Notes: generated by a model from the sequence alone, not told the origin. DNA of 64,000 nucleotides from Streptomyces adelaidensis (GCF_016598475.1 NZ_JAEMUX010000051.1:1-64000), one strand, 5' to 3'. Shown: positions 8,518 to 18,016, counted from the first letter of the stretch. Translations and numbers: made by a program.

Positions 8518-10100
8518 CTACAGATCCACCCCCTTCCGCGCCGCCTCCCGGGCCACGCTCCGTTCGTGTTCGGGGTTGAGGAACCAGTGGCGGGCGGAGG
8601 CGGTCCACCAGATCGCGGCGAAGCCGAGGACGGCCAGGACGGCGACGGGGGCGTAGTTGAAGGTCTCCCAGGTGACCGGGGAGAGCTGCGGGAGCATGAA
8701 GAGGACGGTGATGACGAAGACCCAGATCACCGAGATGAGGCCGATCGTGCGCGACCAGCGGCCCAGATGCCACGGCCCGCGTTCGAAGGCGTCGCCCTTG
8801 CGCAGCCGGAGCAGGGTCGGGATGACGTAGGCGATGTAGAGGCCGATCACCGCGATCGAGGTGACGGCGGCGTACGCGGTGACATTGATCAGGTACGGCA
8901 GGCCCAGGACCAGCGCGCCGCCAGCCACACCGCCGCCACCGGGGTGCGGGTGCGGGGGCTGACCGTGTGCCAGAGGTGGGAGAACGGCAGGGCGCCGTCG
9001 CGTGGGAAGGCGTAGATCATGCGGCTGTTCGCGGTGACGGAGGCCATGCCGCAGAAGAGCTGCGCCCCGATGATGACGAGGAGGAGCAGCTTGCCGCCGG
9101 TCGCGCCCAGGGCGTCCAGCAGGATCTGCGCGGGCGGCACCCCGGTCTTGGAGCCGAGGGCGCCGTCGTAGGACTGGATGGCGAAGGTGAAGCCGAGGAG
9201 GAGGACGAACCCGGCCACCCAGGACGTCCAGATGGACCGGACGATGCCCTTGGGGCCGGCCGTCGACGCGTCGTGCGTCTCCTCGGTCATGTGGGCGAAG
9301 GCGTCGCAGCCGGTGAAGGTGTACCGCGCCATCAGCAGGCCCAGCAGCACCACGTACAACCCGCTGCCCCAGCCCGTGTTGTTGACGAACTCGGTGAAGA
9401 CGAAGGACGCCGACTGGTGGCTGTCGGGGACGATCGCGAGCGCGCCGACGATGACCACCAAACCCAGGACGTGCCACCACACGCTGATGCTGTTCAGCAG
9501 ACCGACGATGCGTACGCCGAAGGTGTTCAGGAGGCCGTGCAGCAGCAGGATCGCCGCGAAGAGGAGGATCGTCCGGCCCGGCGTCACCTCGAAGCCGAAT
9601 TCGAGGTTCAGGTACGCCGCAAGGAAGGACGCCGCGCCGAAGTCGATGCCGGCGGTCACGGCGACCTGGCCGAGCACGTTGAACCAGCCCGTGAACCACG
9701 CCCACGCGGCCGCGCTGCGCTCCGGCGCCAGCCGGTGGGCCCAGAAGTACAGGCCCGCGGAGGTCGGGTAGGCCGAACAGATCTCGGCCATGGCCAGGCC
9801 CACGAAGAGGGTCATCAGGCCGACCCCGACCCAGCCCCAGGTGATCACCGCGGGCCCGCCGGTGTTCATGCCGAACACGGGCCCGCCGGTGTTCATGCCG
9901 AACAGATAGAGCGTCATACAGCCGGACAGGACCGAGATGATCGTGAACGAGACCGCGTAGTTGGAGAACGCGGACATACGGCGGGCGAGGACCTGCGTGT
10001 AGCCCAGCTGGGCCAGCCGTTCCTCGTCGGACACCGAGACCGACACCTGGACCGGGGCGGAAGCCCCGGGCGCCCCACGGGCTATGTCGTCGTCTGTCAT
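8518..10100 (-). pseudogene. APC-family amino acid permease, frameshifted
   Basis: The two frames together describe one amino acid-polyamine-organocation permease with about 12 hydrophobic segments. Residues from MTDDDIARG through the TM segments to TPVAAVWLAA lie in one frame; LVLGLPYLINVTAYAAV to the C-terminus (ERSVAREAARKGVDL) lie in another. A one-base loss in the GCG run around 8915-8922 joins them. A 27-bp tandem duplication at about 9851-9904 also doubles FGMNTGGPV just after the second TM. Either change could be a sequencing error, but two lesions in one gene favour a pseudogene. The start is the ATG at 10100 behind a G-rich ribosome site. Confidence 0.82.
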
Positions 10101-10194
10101 GCCCCCCAGCAATTCCCTCGCCGAGGGCATGACATGCGCCACACCATGGCCGAAAAGCGGCGGAGGCGGAACAGAGACAGGGCGGAGACAAACG

Positions 10195-10232
10195 GGAAGG
10201 GCCCGTACGACCGGAGTCGTACGGGCCCTTCC
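10195..10232 (-). terminator. Terminator of the DEAD-box helicase gene
   Basis: A perfect 17-bp stem (10195-10211 with 10216-10232) with loop CGGA lies 28 bp after the helicase stop. There is no strong T-tract, as is common for Streptomyces terminators. Confidence 0.8.
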
Positions 10233-10259
10233 TCAGATCACGTGCTGATCGGTTCGACC

Positions 10260-12710
10260 TCAGCCGTTGCGCTTCCAGCGCGGCTTGTCGTCACGACGGC
10301 CGAAGGACGAGCCGGAGCCCGAACCGGTGCCGGTGCCGGTGCCGGTGCCGGTGCCGGTGCCGGTGCCGGTGCCGCTGCCAGTGCCGCGGTGGTCGTCACG
10401 ACGGCCGTAGGGGCGCTCGTGGCCGCCGGAGCGGAAGCCCGGGCGGTCGCCGCCCTGACGGTCACGGTTGAACGGACGGTCGCTGCCACGGTGCCCACCG
10501 CGCTCGTCACGACGCTCGAAGGTGCGGCCACCACGGTCGTTGTCCCGGCGGAACCCGCCGCCACCGCTGCTGCTGCGGTTGTCGTCGCGACGCTCGAAGG
10601 TACGGCCGCCACGGTCACCACCGTCGCGACGCTCGAAGCCGCCACGGTCGTTGTCACGACGCTCGTTGTCCCGACGGAACCCGCCACCGCTGCTGCTGCC
10701 ACGGTTGTCGTCACGACGCTCGAAGGTACGCCCACCACGGTCACCGTCACGACGGTCGTCCCGGCGGAAGCCCCCACGGTCGTTGTCGCGACGCTCGAAC
10801 GTACGCCCACCACGGTCACCGTCACGACGGTCGTTGTCCCGGCGGAACCCGCCACCGGTGCCACCGCTGCTGCCGCGGTTGTCGTCACGACGCTCGAACG
10901 AACGCCCGCCACGGTCACCATCACGGCCACCGTCACGACGGTCGTCCCGACGGAAGCCACCGCGGTCACCCCGGTCACCACGGTCGTTGTCACGACGCTC
11001 GTAGCTGCCGCTGCCGCTGCCCCGCTCGTCGCGGCGCTGGCGCGGCTGGTCGTACGAGGAACGCTCGTACGCCGGACGCTCGGCCGACTGCTCGACGATC
11101 TCGACGGCGGCCGCGACGGGCGCGCCGTTCTGCTCGGCGGCGGTGGCCGTCACGGTGCCGGTGCCAGTGGTGGCCTCCGTCGCCGCGGCGACGGCCGCCT
11201 GCGGGTCCTCGCCCCGCTCCCGCGCGGCACGCGCGGTCAGCCGGTCGGCCTCCTCGCGCAGCTCGGAGGCGCGGCGCGTGGCCCGCTCCAGCTCCTTGTT
11301 GAGGTGAGCGACCTCACGCTCGGCCTGCTGCGCGGCGTTGCCGGCGGACTCGGCCTGGACCTCGGTCATCGACCGGGCGCCGGTGATGTCGGCGACCTCG
11401 GGGTCGAACGACGTACCGCCCTGGATGATGTGACGCCCGGCGTCGACGCCCGCGTCCTCCATCAGCCGGAAGATCTGGCGGCGCTGGTGCGGCAGGGAGA
11501 GGGACACGACCGTGCCCGTACGCCCGGCACGCGCCGTACGGCCGGCGCGGTGCAGGTAGTCCTTGTGGTCGCCGGCCGGGTCCACGTTCAGGACCAGGTC
11601 GATGCCGTCGACGTGGATACCGCGGGCGGCGACGTCGGTCGCGACGAGCGCGTTGACGTAGCCCTTCTTGAAGTCCTCCAGCACGCGGGTACGCGCGCCC
11701 TGCGTCATGCCGCCGTGCAGCGCGTCGGCCTTCACACCGGCGTCGCACAGCTGCTCGGCGATACGGTCGGCGCCGAGCTGGGTGCGGACGAAGATGATCG
11801 TGCGGCCCTTGCGGGAGGCGATCGCGGCCGTGACCGGCGCCTTGTCCTTGGGCTTCACGATGAGGATGTGGTGCGACATGGTCGTGACGTTGCCCTGGGC
11901 GCTGTCGACCTCGTGCGTGACCGGGTTGGTCAGGTAGCGCTTGACCAGCGTGGAGATCTCGTTCTCCATCGTGGCGGAGAACAGCATCCGCTGACCGCCG
12001 GCCGGCACCTGGTCGAGCAGCTCGGTGACCTCGGGCAGGAAGCCCAGGTCCGACATCTGGTCGGCCTCGTCGAGCACGGCGATCTGGACGTTCTCCAGCG
12101 AGCAGGCACCGCGGTTGATGATGTCGCGGAGACGGCCCGGCGTGGCGACCAGCACGTCGACGCCCCGCTCCAGGGCGTAGATCTGGTTGCCCATCGAGGT
12201 ACCGCCGCAGACGACCTTCATCTTCAGGCCGAGGACGTCCCCGTACGGCTGCAGCGCGTCCGCGACCTGCATCGCGAGCTCACGGGTCGGGGTGAGGATG
12301 ACGGCACGCGGCTTGTGCTTCTCGGTGCGACCGCCGGCCAGCGTGGCCAGGGTCGGCAGACCGAACGACAGCGTCTTGCCGGAGCCGGTACGGCCGCGGC
12401 CCAGGATGTCCTTGCCGGCCAGCGCGTCCGGAATGGTCGCGGCCTGGATCGGGAAGGGAGAGGTCACACCGTTCTGCGCGAGCTTGCGCACGATGCCCTC
12501 GGGAAGACCGAGCGTCGCGAACGTGACCTCGGGAGCCTTCTCGACGACGTCGACGACGTCGACGGCCTCGGCGGCCTCGGCGGGCTCGACAGCCGCGACG
12601 GCCTCGACAGAGAGGTTCTCGACGTTCTCGGGGTTCGTGATGTTCTCGGTGTTCTCGACGTCCTGGCCGTTCTCGGGCACCACGACGTGATCAGTACTGG
12701 AAATGGACAT
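10260..12710 (-). CDS. DEAD-box ATP-dependent RNA helicase with RGG-type tail
   Basis: 816 aa. A short acidic N-terminus is followed by the Q motif (FATLGLPEGIV, FPIQAATIP) and motifs I (GRGRTGSGKT), Ia (PTRELAMQ), II (LDEADQM), III (FSATM), V (VATDVAARGIHV) and VI (HRAGRTARAG). The last third is an unusual low-complexity tail of repeated FERRDDNRG/FRRDNDRG units, then a (GT)n stretch. Such basic RGG-like tails bind RNA and can drive condensation. The probable role is RNA unwinding in ribosome assembly or mRNA decay, often cold-induced. I took the ATG at 12710 (MSISSTDH). The upstream open frame is leader, and the long 5' leader may carry regulation. Confidence 0.93.
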   Translation of the reverse strand: MSISSTDHVVVPENGQDVENTENITNPENVENLSVEAVAAVEPAEAAEAVDVVDVVEKAPEVTFATLGLPEGIVRKLAQNGVTSPFPIQAATIPDALAGKDILGRGRTGSGKTLSFGLPTLATLAGGRTEKHKPRAVILTPTRELAMQVADALQPYGDVLGLKMKVVCGGTSMGNQIYALERGVDVLVATPGRLRDIINRGACSLENVQIAVLDEADQMSDLGFLPEVTELLDQVPAGGQRMLFSATMENEISTLVKRYLTNPVTHEVDSAQGNVTTMSHHILIVKPKDKAPVTAAIASRKGRTIIFVRTQLGADRIAEQLCDAGVKADALHGGMTQGARTRVLEDFKKGYVNALVATDVAARGIHVDGIDLVLNVDPAGDHKDYLHRAGRTARAGRTGTVVSLSLPHQRRQIFRLMEDAGVDAGRHIIQGGTSFDPEVADITGARSMTEVQAESAGNAAQQAEREVAHLNKELERATRRASELREEADRLTARAARERGEDPQAAVAAATEATTGTGTVTATAAEQNGAPVAAAVEIVEQSAERPAYERSSYDQPRQRRDERGSGSGSYERRDNDRGDRGDRGGFRRDDRRDGGRDGDRGGRSFERRDDNRGSSGGTGGGFRRDNDRRDGDRGGRTFERRDNDRGGFRRDDRRDGDRGGRTFERRDDNRGSSSGGGFRRDNERRDNDRGGFERRDGGDRGGRTFERRDDNRSSSGGGGFRRDNDRGGRTFERRDERGGHRGSDRPFNRDRQGGDRPGFRSGGHERPYGRRDDHRGTGSGTGTGTGTGTGTGTGTGSGSGSSFGRRDDKPRWKRNG
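10316..10385. repeat. In-frame hexamer microsatellite (GCCGGT)n in the helicase tail
   Basis: About ten uninterrupted GCCGGT units encode Thr-Gly repeats near the C-terminus of the DEAD-box helicase. Because the unit is six bases, copy-number change would alter tail length without a frameshift. Confidence 0.8.
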
Positions 12711-13000
12711 GCGTATGCGAAACCTTCCGGAGTCTCGTCGGCACGCGCCCGTCAACTCCGTGATTCGCACACGACCGCCTCTATGCGGTCCGCCACGGCA
12801 AGGGAGAGTACGCGCCACACGGCGCGCTCTGTAGTGGCGCCGGGCAATGGGATCAAACGATCTACTACCATACGCACCCACCGCCCATCAAGGCAAACTG
12901 AGTGCGTATCCGCAGGTCAGGGTGGATGACAGCCCCTGTGACGCAACAGCCACCCCGACCGGTCCCGCCGAACAGTCACCCCACCCCCGGTCCGCCGAAG

Positions 13001-13531
13001 CTAGGCCGCCGCGTCCCCCGCCTCGGGCGCCGGCTCCCGCTCCACCAACTGCGCCCCTTGCTCGTGCGCGGACGACGACGGCTCCGCCGAGGGCTCGGGC
13101 GTCGGCGACTCCACCGGCTTCGTCGGCTCGGGTTCCGGATCCGGCACCGTGGGCGTGGGAGTCGGCTCCTCCTTCGTCGGCTCGGGCTTCTCCGGCGGTT
13201 CCTGCTCGCCGTCGCCCTTCCCGCCCTTCGGCGGCTTCGCCTTCCCGGACGGCTTCGCGCTACCGGAGGCCGACGCCGACGGGGTCGCCGACCCGGACCC
13301 GGAGGGGTCGGGCTCGGCGGAACCATGCCGCTTCCCCCGCCCGGCCTCGTACCCCGAACCGCCGTCGCCCGTCACCGCGGAGCCCCCGTCCGGCTTCTCA
13401 CCGCCCGACTGCCCGACGGAGGGCGACGGCCCGGGCTTCCGCCCGTCGTCCCCCACGCTCATGCAGCCGGCGGCCGCCGCGACGGCCATGACCGTGGCGG
13501 CCAGACGGACAGGTACGTTCAAGGCGCGCAC
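13001..13531 (-). CDS. Putative lipoprotein with Pro/Glu/Ser-rich tail
   Basis: 176 aa from a GTG with GGAGG 8 nt upstream. The N-terminus VRALNVPVRLAATVMAVAAAAGC is a signal peptide ending in a lipobox with Cys at about residue 23. The rest has no globular signature: Gly/Asp/Lys-rich and then Pro/Thr/Glu-rich repeats (PEPTKEEPTPTPTVPDPEPEP). It is likely anchored to the outer face of the membrane and extends through the cell wall. No enzymatic motif is visible and the function is unknown. Its stop lies about 290 bp before the helicase start. Confidence 0.7.
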   Translation of the reverse strand: MRALNVPVRLAATVMAVAAAAGCMSVGDDGRKPGPSPSVGQSGGEKPDGGSAVTGDGGSGYEAGRGKRHGSAEPDPSGSGSATPSASASGSAKPSGKAKPPKGGKGDGEQEPPEKPEPTKEEPTPTPTVPDPEPEPTKPVESPTPEPSAEPSSSAHEQGAQLVEREPAPEAGDAAA

Positions 13532-13644
13532 GGCAGCCACCTCCGAGGGGGGCGGAAAAAGGAATCCCCCTGCCCAACTCCCGCCGCCCACAAGAAGACA
13601 CGCGCCGTCCTCGGCCCCGCACACGCCCCGGCCGGACCCAGCGG

Positions 13645-13995
13645 CTATCCGTACCCCAACGCGTGCAACCGCGCGTCGTCGATCCCGAAGTGATGCGCGA
13701 TCTCGTGCACCACGGTCACCTCGGTCTCCGCGACCACGTCCTCCCGCGTATCGCACATCCGCAGGGTCGGCCCCCGGTAGATCGTGATCCGGTCCGGCAG
13801 CACTCCGGCGTACCACTCCCCGCGATCGGTGAGCGGAGTCCCCTCGTACAGCCCGAGCAGCTCGGGATCATCGGCGGGCGGCTCGTCCTCGACGAACACC
13901 GCCACGTTGTCCATCAGCCGCGTCAGCTCCGGCGGAATCCGGTCCAACGCCTCGGCGACCAGTTCCTCGAACTCCTCGCGCGTCATCTCCAGCAC
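13645..13995 (-). CDS. Minimal zincin-type metallopeptidase family protein
   Basis: About 116 aa. The C-terminal HEIAHHFGIDD is the extended zinc-binding HExxHxxGxxD motif of the small actinobacterial metallopeptidase (DUF1025-like) family, with the ligands within the last 25 residues. Most of the protein before it (MTREEFEELVAEALDRIPPEL) is the conserved family N-terminus. It has no signal peptide and is predicted cytoplasmic; the substrate is unknown. The start is uncertain between the GTG at 13995 and the ATG at 13986. The open frame continues upstream without family similarity. It is divergent from the metallophosphoesterase gene. Confidence 0.8.
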   Translation of the reverse strand: MLEMTREEFEELVAEALDRIPPELTRLMDNVAVFVEDEPPADDPELLGLYEGTPLTDRGEWYAGVLPDRITIYRGPTLRMCDTREDVVAETEVTVVHEIAHHFGIDDARLHALGYG

Positions 13996-14170
13996 ACCGC
14001 CATTGTCATGCACGACCCGCTCGTACGAGAGATACCAGCGGGCCCAGGGATACGGGCAGCGGCGCCGAAGGCACGTCAAGCCACGGAAGTCGCGGCAGAC
14101 ACGGACCGCACGGCAGGCGCGGCAGGGCTCCCGCCGCATATCCACCCCCACCCTTGGGCATACGCGACCA

Positions 14171-15757
14171 ATGGCCCGCGTCCCCGCAGCCCTGACCACC
14201 GCCACCAACGCAGCCGCCACCACGGCCACCACCATCGCCCACGCCCTGCGCGGCACTCTGCGCCGTATCCCCCGGGCCATGCCGAAGGCCCCCCGCGCCC
14301 TCGCCCGCCACTACCGCTCGCGCCGCACGCACCCGACCGTCGAGCTGGTCCACCACCCCCACCCCTGGGGACGGGCCCTCGGCCTGATCGCGGTCGTGCT
14401 GCTCGGCGCCTGGCTGGGCCTGCTGATCGTGGGGAACGTACGCGCCCCCGTCGGCCCCATGAACACGACGATGACCCTGCGCCCGTCGCTCACCGGCGGC
14501 ACGAAGATCAACGTCTCCCCGCTGGGCGCACTGGAACTGCGCAGCCACAACGCTCCCGTACGGCTGGACGTGAACGTCGACCAGTTGGACCCGGACCGCG
14601 CACAGGCGCTGGTGGACCACCCCGAGCGGATCTCGGGCCTGCAGGACGAGATCGCCTCGGACGTACAGCACGGCACCCTGGACCTGGCCGTACGGTCGGG
14701 CGTCGCCGTCGTCTCCGGGGCCACCGCGCTCGGCCTGGCCGTCTTCCGCCGCCCCCGCCGCGCCCTCGCGGCCGGCGGCCTCGCCTTCGCCCTCCTGGCC
14801 GCCTCCGGCGGGACCGCCGCAGCCACCTGGAACCCGAACTCCGTCCTGGAACCGAAGTTCTCCGGACTGCTGTCCTCCGCCCCGTCCATCGTCGGCAACG
14901 CGCGCAGCATCGTCACCGAGTTCGACGTCTACCAGAAGGAGTTGGCGCGCCTGGTGACGAACGTGACCAAGCTGTACGACGTCACGTCGACCCTCCCCGC
15001 GTACCAGCCGGACCCGACCACGATCCGTGTCCTGCATGTCTCGGACATCCATCTGAACCCCGCGAGCTGGAAGATCATCGCCTCGCTGGTGGAGCAGTAC
15101 GAGATCAACGTCATCGTCGACTCCGGCGACACCATGGACCACGGCACCGCCGCCGAGAACGCCTTCCTCGACCCGATCGCCGACCTCGGGGCGCCGTACG
15201 TCTGGGTGCGCGGCAACCACGACTCGGGCGAGACCCAGCGCTATCTGGAGAGCATCTCGAACACGCACGTCCTCGACGAGGGGAAGGCGGTGAACGTGGG
15301 CGGGCTGCGTTTCGCGGGGATGGGTGATCCGCAGTTCACGCCGGACCGCTCGACCGGCGAGTCGGGGCTGCCCTCGGAGGAGGCGGCCGGGCAGCGGCTG
15401 GCGGGCGCCCTGCGCGCGCAGGAGGCGGCCGGCACGCCCGTGGACATCGCCGTCGCGCACAACCCGGACGCCGCCCGCGAGACGGACGGCGAGGTCCCGC
15501 TGGTCCTCGCGGGGCATCTGCACCACCCCGAGATGGAGGTCCTGAAGGGGGGCACCCGGCTCCGGATCGAGGGGTCCACCGGCGGCAGCGGTCTGCGCGC
15601 GCTGGAGGGGGACTACCCGGACCCGATCGAGGCCTCGGTCCTGTACCTCGACCGCGACACCCACCGCCTCCAGGCCTGGGACGAGATCAAACTCGGCGGC
15701 CTGGGCCTGACGACCGCCGAGGTCAGCCGCCACCTGCCCGAAGGGAACCGGCCCTGA
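14171..15757 (+). CDS. Membrane-anchored calcineurin-like metallophosphoesterase
   Basis: 528 aa. Hydrophobic segments lie near residues 75-95 and in the middle (SGVAVVSGATALGLAVF, then GGLAFALLAASGG). The second half carries the metallophosphoesterase signature in order: HVSDIHL, SGDTMDHG, RGNHDSGE, AHNPD and AGHLHH. These supply the two-metal active site. The domain between the membrane segments probably faces outward, and the catalytic domain lies after the second membrane region. The substrate is unknown. The ATG at 14171 gives a basic N-terminus before the first membrane span; longer readings overlap the divergent zincin gene. Confidence 0.85.
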   Translation: MARVPAALTTATNAAATTATTIAHALRGTLRRIPRAMPKAPRALARHYRSRRTHPTVELVHHPHPWGRALGLIAVVLLGAWLGLLIVGNVRAPVGPMNTTMTLRPSLTGGTKINVSPLGALELRSHNAPVRLDVNVDQLDPDRAQALVDHPERISGLQDEIASDVQHGTLDLAVRSGVAVVSGATALGLAVFRRPRRALAAGGLAFALLAASGGTAAATWNPNSVLEPKFSGLLSSAPSIVGNARSIVTEFDVYQKELARLVTNVTKLYDVTSTLPAYQPDPTTIRVLHVSDIHLNPASWKIIASLVEQYEINVIVDSGDTMDHGTAAENAFLDPIADLGAPYVWVRGNHDSGETQRYLESISNTHVLDEGKAVNVGGLRFAGMGDPQFTPDRSTGESGLPSEEAAGQRLAGALRAQEAAGTPVDIAVAHNPDAARETDGEVPLVLAGHLHHPEMEVLKGGTRLRIEGSTGGSGLRALEGDYPDPIEASVLYLDRDTHRLQAWDEIKLGGLGLTTAEVSRHLPEGNRP

Positions 15758-15957
15758 GCGGCCGCGCCTATTCGGTTTGGCCCACGTCCAACTGCCGTAG
15801 TACAGTCTCGTCGTGCCCAAGGGCACCGGTCAGGGCTTGACCGTCCCGAGCCTCGTAAGAGGTGAAGGAGACGCGGAACCCCTCGGGGGAAGCGGAGTCA
15901 CATGCTTCTCACGTCCCCTCTGGGGCGCTGAGACGAAGCAGAGCAGTATCTGTGTTC

Positions 15958-16030
15958 GCCCTCATCGTCTAGTGGCCCAGGACGCCGCCCTTTCAAGGCG
16001 GTAGCACGGGTTCGAATCCCGTTGGGGGCA
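15958..16030 (+). tRNA. tRNA-Glu (TTC anticodon)
   Basis: A 73-nt cloverleaf with acceptor GCCCTCA/TGGGGGC, discriminator A, anticodon loop CTTTCAA and T arm GGTTCGAATCC. It is the first of a three-tRNA cluster. A TAGTACAGT -10-like sequence lies about 150 bp upstream. Confidence 0.96.
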
Positions 16031-16067
16031 CGCAACACTCTGTGCGAGACTAGTCCCGCACAAGCTT

Positions 16068-16142
16068 GGTCCTGTGGAGCAGTTTGGAGTGCTCGCCACC
16101 CTGTCAAGGTGGAGGCCGCGGGTTCAAATCCCGTCAGGACCG
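16068..16142 (+). tRNA. tRNA-Asp (GTC anticodon), copy 1
   Basis: A 75-nt cloverleaf with acceptor GGTCCTG/CAGGACC, discriminator G and anticodon loop CTGTCAA. The gene plus the preceding AAGCTT is identical to the copy at 22133. Confidence 0.96.
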
Positions 16143-16146
16143 CTGG

Positions 16147-16162
16147 TGTTTCACGTGAAACA
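16147..16162. promoter_or_regulatory. parS: parS centromere site (ParB binding)
   Basis: TGTTTCACGTGAAACA is a perfect 16-bp palindrome matching the bacterial parS consensus. It lies between tRNA-Asp and tRNA-Phe. In Streptomyces, parS sites cluster around oriC and nucleate ParB for chromosome segregation into spores. Confidence 0.93.
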
Positions 16163-16166
16163 TCGC

Positions 16167-16240
16167 GGCTGGGTAGCTCAGTTGGTACGAGCGATCGCCT
16201 GAAAAGCGATAGGTCGCCGGTTCGACCCCGGCCCCAGCCA
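16167..16240 (+). tRNA. tRNA-Phe (GAA anticodon)
   Basis: A 74-nt cloverleaf with acceptor GGCTGGG/CCCAGCC, discriminator A and anticodon loop CTGAAAA. It ends 10 bp before a strong terminator. Confidence 0.95.
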
Positions 16241-16249
16241 CATCGCATG

Positions 16250-16281
16250 AAAACCCCCTCCGGATGACCGGAGGGGGTTTT
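16250..16281 (+). terminator. Terminator of the tRNA cluster
   Basis: A 14-bp stem AAAACCCCCTCCGG with loop ATGA and its complement ends in TTTT. It lies directly after tRNA-Phe and before the secreted protein gene. Confidence 0.9.
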
Positions 16282-16303
16282 CGTCGCTCACCAAGGGGGG
16301 TCC

Positions 16304-17935
16304 TTGAGACGCATCACCAGGGGACTTGTGACGGCCGGCGCCGTCCTGTTCTCCACGCTCGCGATACCCGGCACGGCCCACGCCGCCGCTCCGGTCGTCA
16401 AGGAAGCGGGCAGCTCCGGCGACTGGGCAGCCATCGACGTACGCCTCAACCACGGCAGCGCCATCGGGGAGGACGTCACAGAGATCACCGCGACGCTCCG
16501 CCCGGCCGGAAGTGCCGAGTCGGACGCCCCGGTGGTCAAGGTCACCGATTTCAAGCAGACGAACTGGATCAGCAACTGGGAGGGCGTGTGGTCCTCCCAG
16601 CCCGTCCACCTGGACACCCTCGGCGACTACACGATCGACGTCGAGGCCACGACCAGCGCGGGTGAGACCACGGTCCGGAAGGACGCCGGCACACTGCGGT
16701 ACCGCGAGCAGCCGGTCTTCCAGGACTTCACCGTCACACCCACCGAGCCGACCATCGAGGACAAGACGGTCACGGTCAGCGGTGACCTGGTCGTTCGCAA
16801 TCCGAGCACCCGCGCGACCGAGCCGCTGCCGGGCGCCTCCGTGAACCTCAGGATCGGCCAGCGGATCGAGACGACCGCCACCACGGACGAGAAGGGCCAC
16901 TTCTCCGTCTCCCGCGAGCTGGCGGAGGGCGGCTGGGCCTGGGCCACGCACCAGGGCGACCTGGGCTACGCCTCCACCTCCTGGGTCGACATCGCGCCCA
17001 AGCCGGCCCCGACCCGCTTCGTCCTCGACAAGGCGAGCTTCCACCCCACGGCGGGCGAAAGGATCACGGTCTCCGGCACGCTGCAGTACCAGAGCGGCTC
17101 CGAGTGGAAGCCGCTGTCCGGCATCCCGCTGGAGATGGACCACAAGGACAGCAGCACCTCCAACCCCATCGAGGCAATCACCGACGCCGCCGGCCGCTTC
17201 AGCTTCGCCGCCGGCCCGTACCAGAAGACCGTGTACGAGCTGGCCTTCGCGCCGTACCCGCACAACCAGTGGATCCAGCGCTCCGCGACCGCCGACATCT
17301 CCGTCTCGGTCACGGCTACGACGAAGTTCCGGGGGTTCACGGCCTCGCTGGACAAGTACGCCGAGCTCAGCGTCTCCGGCACCCTCGGGATCGTCGGTGA
17401 CGACCACAGCGAGCGGGTGAGCGTCGCCGTTCAGTACTCGCCCGACGGCAAGACCGGCTGGACCACGGAGCAGACCGTGAAGACCAGCTTCGACTCGCAG
17501 TTCCACACCAGGCTGCCGGGCTACACGGACGGCTACTGGCGACTGAAGTACGCCGGTTCCACCACGTACGACGTCAAGGGCACCACCAGCGGCGCCCTGC
17601 GCGAGAACCGGGCCCTCACCCGGATCAAGGACGCGAACGCCTCGCCCGAGCCGGTCCGCAAGGGCCGGACGATCACCGTCAAGGGTGTGCTCCAGGAGCG
17701 CAAGGCCGGCTCGTCAACGTGGAAGGCGTACGGCACCAAGAAGGTTCAGATCCTCTTCCGGCCCAAGGGCAAGAAGACCTGGTACCTGATGACGACCGTC
17801 ACCTCGAAGGCCAACGGTTCCTTCGGCAAGGGCATCACGGCCCGGCAGGACGGCACCTGGGTGCCGGTGTTCCTGAAGCCCGACAGCAAGCACTTCGTCG
17901 GCAGCGGCAAAGAGGACTACGTCGACGTGCGGTAA
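16304..17935 (+). CDS. Secreted protein with repeated Ig-like/calcium-free beta domains
   Basis: 543 aa from a TTG start with a G-rich ribosome site. The signal peptide is MRRITRGLVTAGAVLFSTLAIPGTAHA, cleaved near residue 27. The mature part looks all-beta: several units share the pattern TVTVSGDL, ITVSGTLQYQSGS and ITVKGVLQERKAG, resembling bacterial Ig-like or carboxypeptidase-regulatory modules used in cell-surface or exported proteins. No catalytic motif, sortase signal or membrane anchor is visible, so it is probably released. The function is unknown. Confidence 0.8.
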   Translation: MRRITRGLVTAGAVLFSTLAIPGTAHAAAPVVKEAGSSGDWAAIDVRLNHGSAIGEDVTEITATLRPAGSAESDAPVVKVTDFKQTNWISNWEGVWSSQPVHLDTLGDYTIDVEATTSAGETTVRKDAGTLRYREQPVFQDFTVTPTEPTIEDKTVTVSGDLVVRNPSTRATEPLPGASVNLRIGQRIETTATTDEKGHFSVSRELAEGGWAWATHQGDLGYASTSWVDIAPKPAPTRFVLDKASFHPTAGERITVSGTLQYQSGSEWKPLSGIPLEMDHKDSSTSNPIEAITDAAGRFSFAAGPYQKTVYELAFAPYPHNQWIQRSATADISVSVTATTKFRGFTASLDKYAELSVSGTLGIVGDDHSERVSVAVQYSPDGKTGWTTEQTVKTSFDSQFHTRLPGYTDGYWRLKYAGSTTYDVKGTTSGALRENRALTRIKDANASPEPVRKGRTITVKGVLQERKAGSSTWKAYGTKKVQILFRPKGKKTWYLMTTVTSKANGSFGKGITARQDGTWVPVFLKPDSKHFVGSGKEDYVDVR

Positions 17936-18016
17936 CGCGCATCACAGGCACGGGACGAGGGGCGGACGCAAAAGCGTTCGCTCCTCGTTTCGTCGAGGTG
18001 AGATCCTGGTCCGCGT

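Noticed and set aside
8967..12929. A 1320-codon open frame on the plus strand opposite the permease and DEAD-box helicase
   Set aside because: It is the antisense shadow of high-GC coding DNA; its protein is Val/Thr repeats created by the helicase tail, with no family features.
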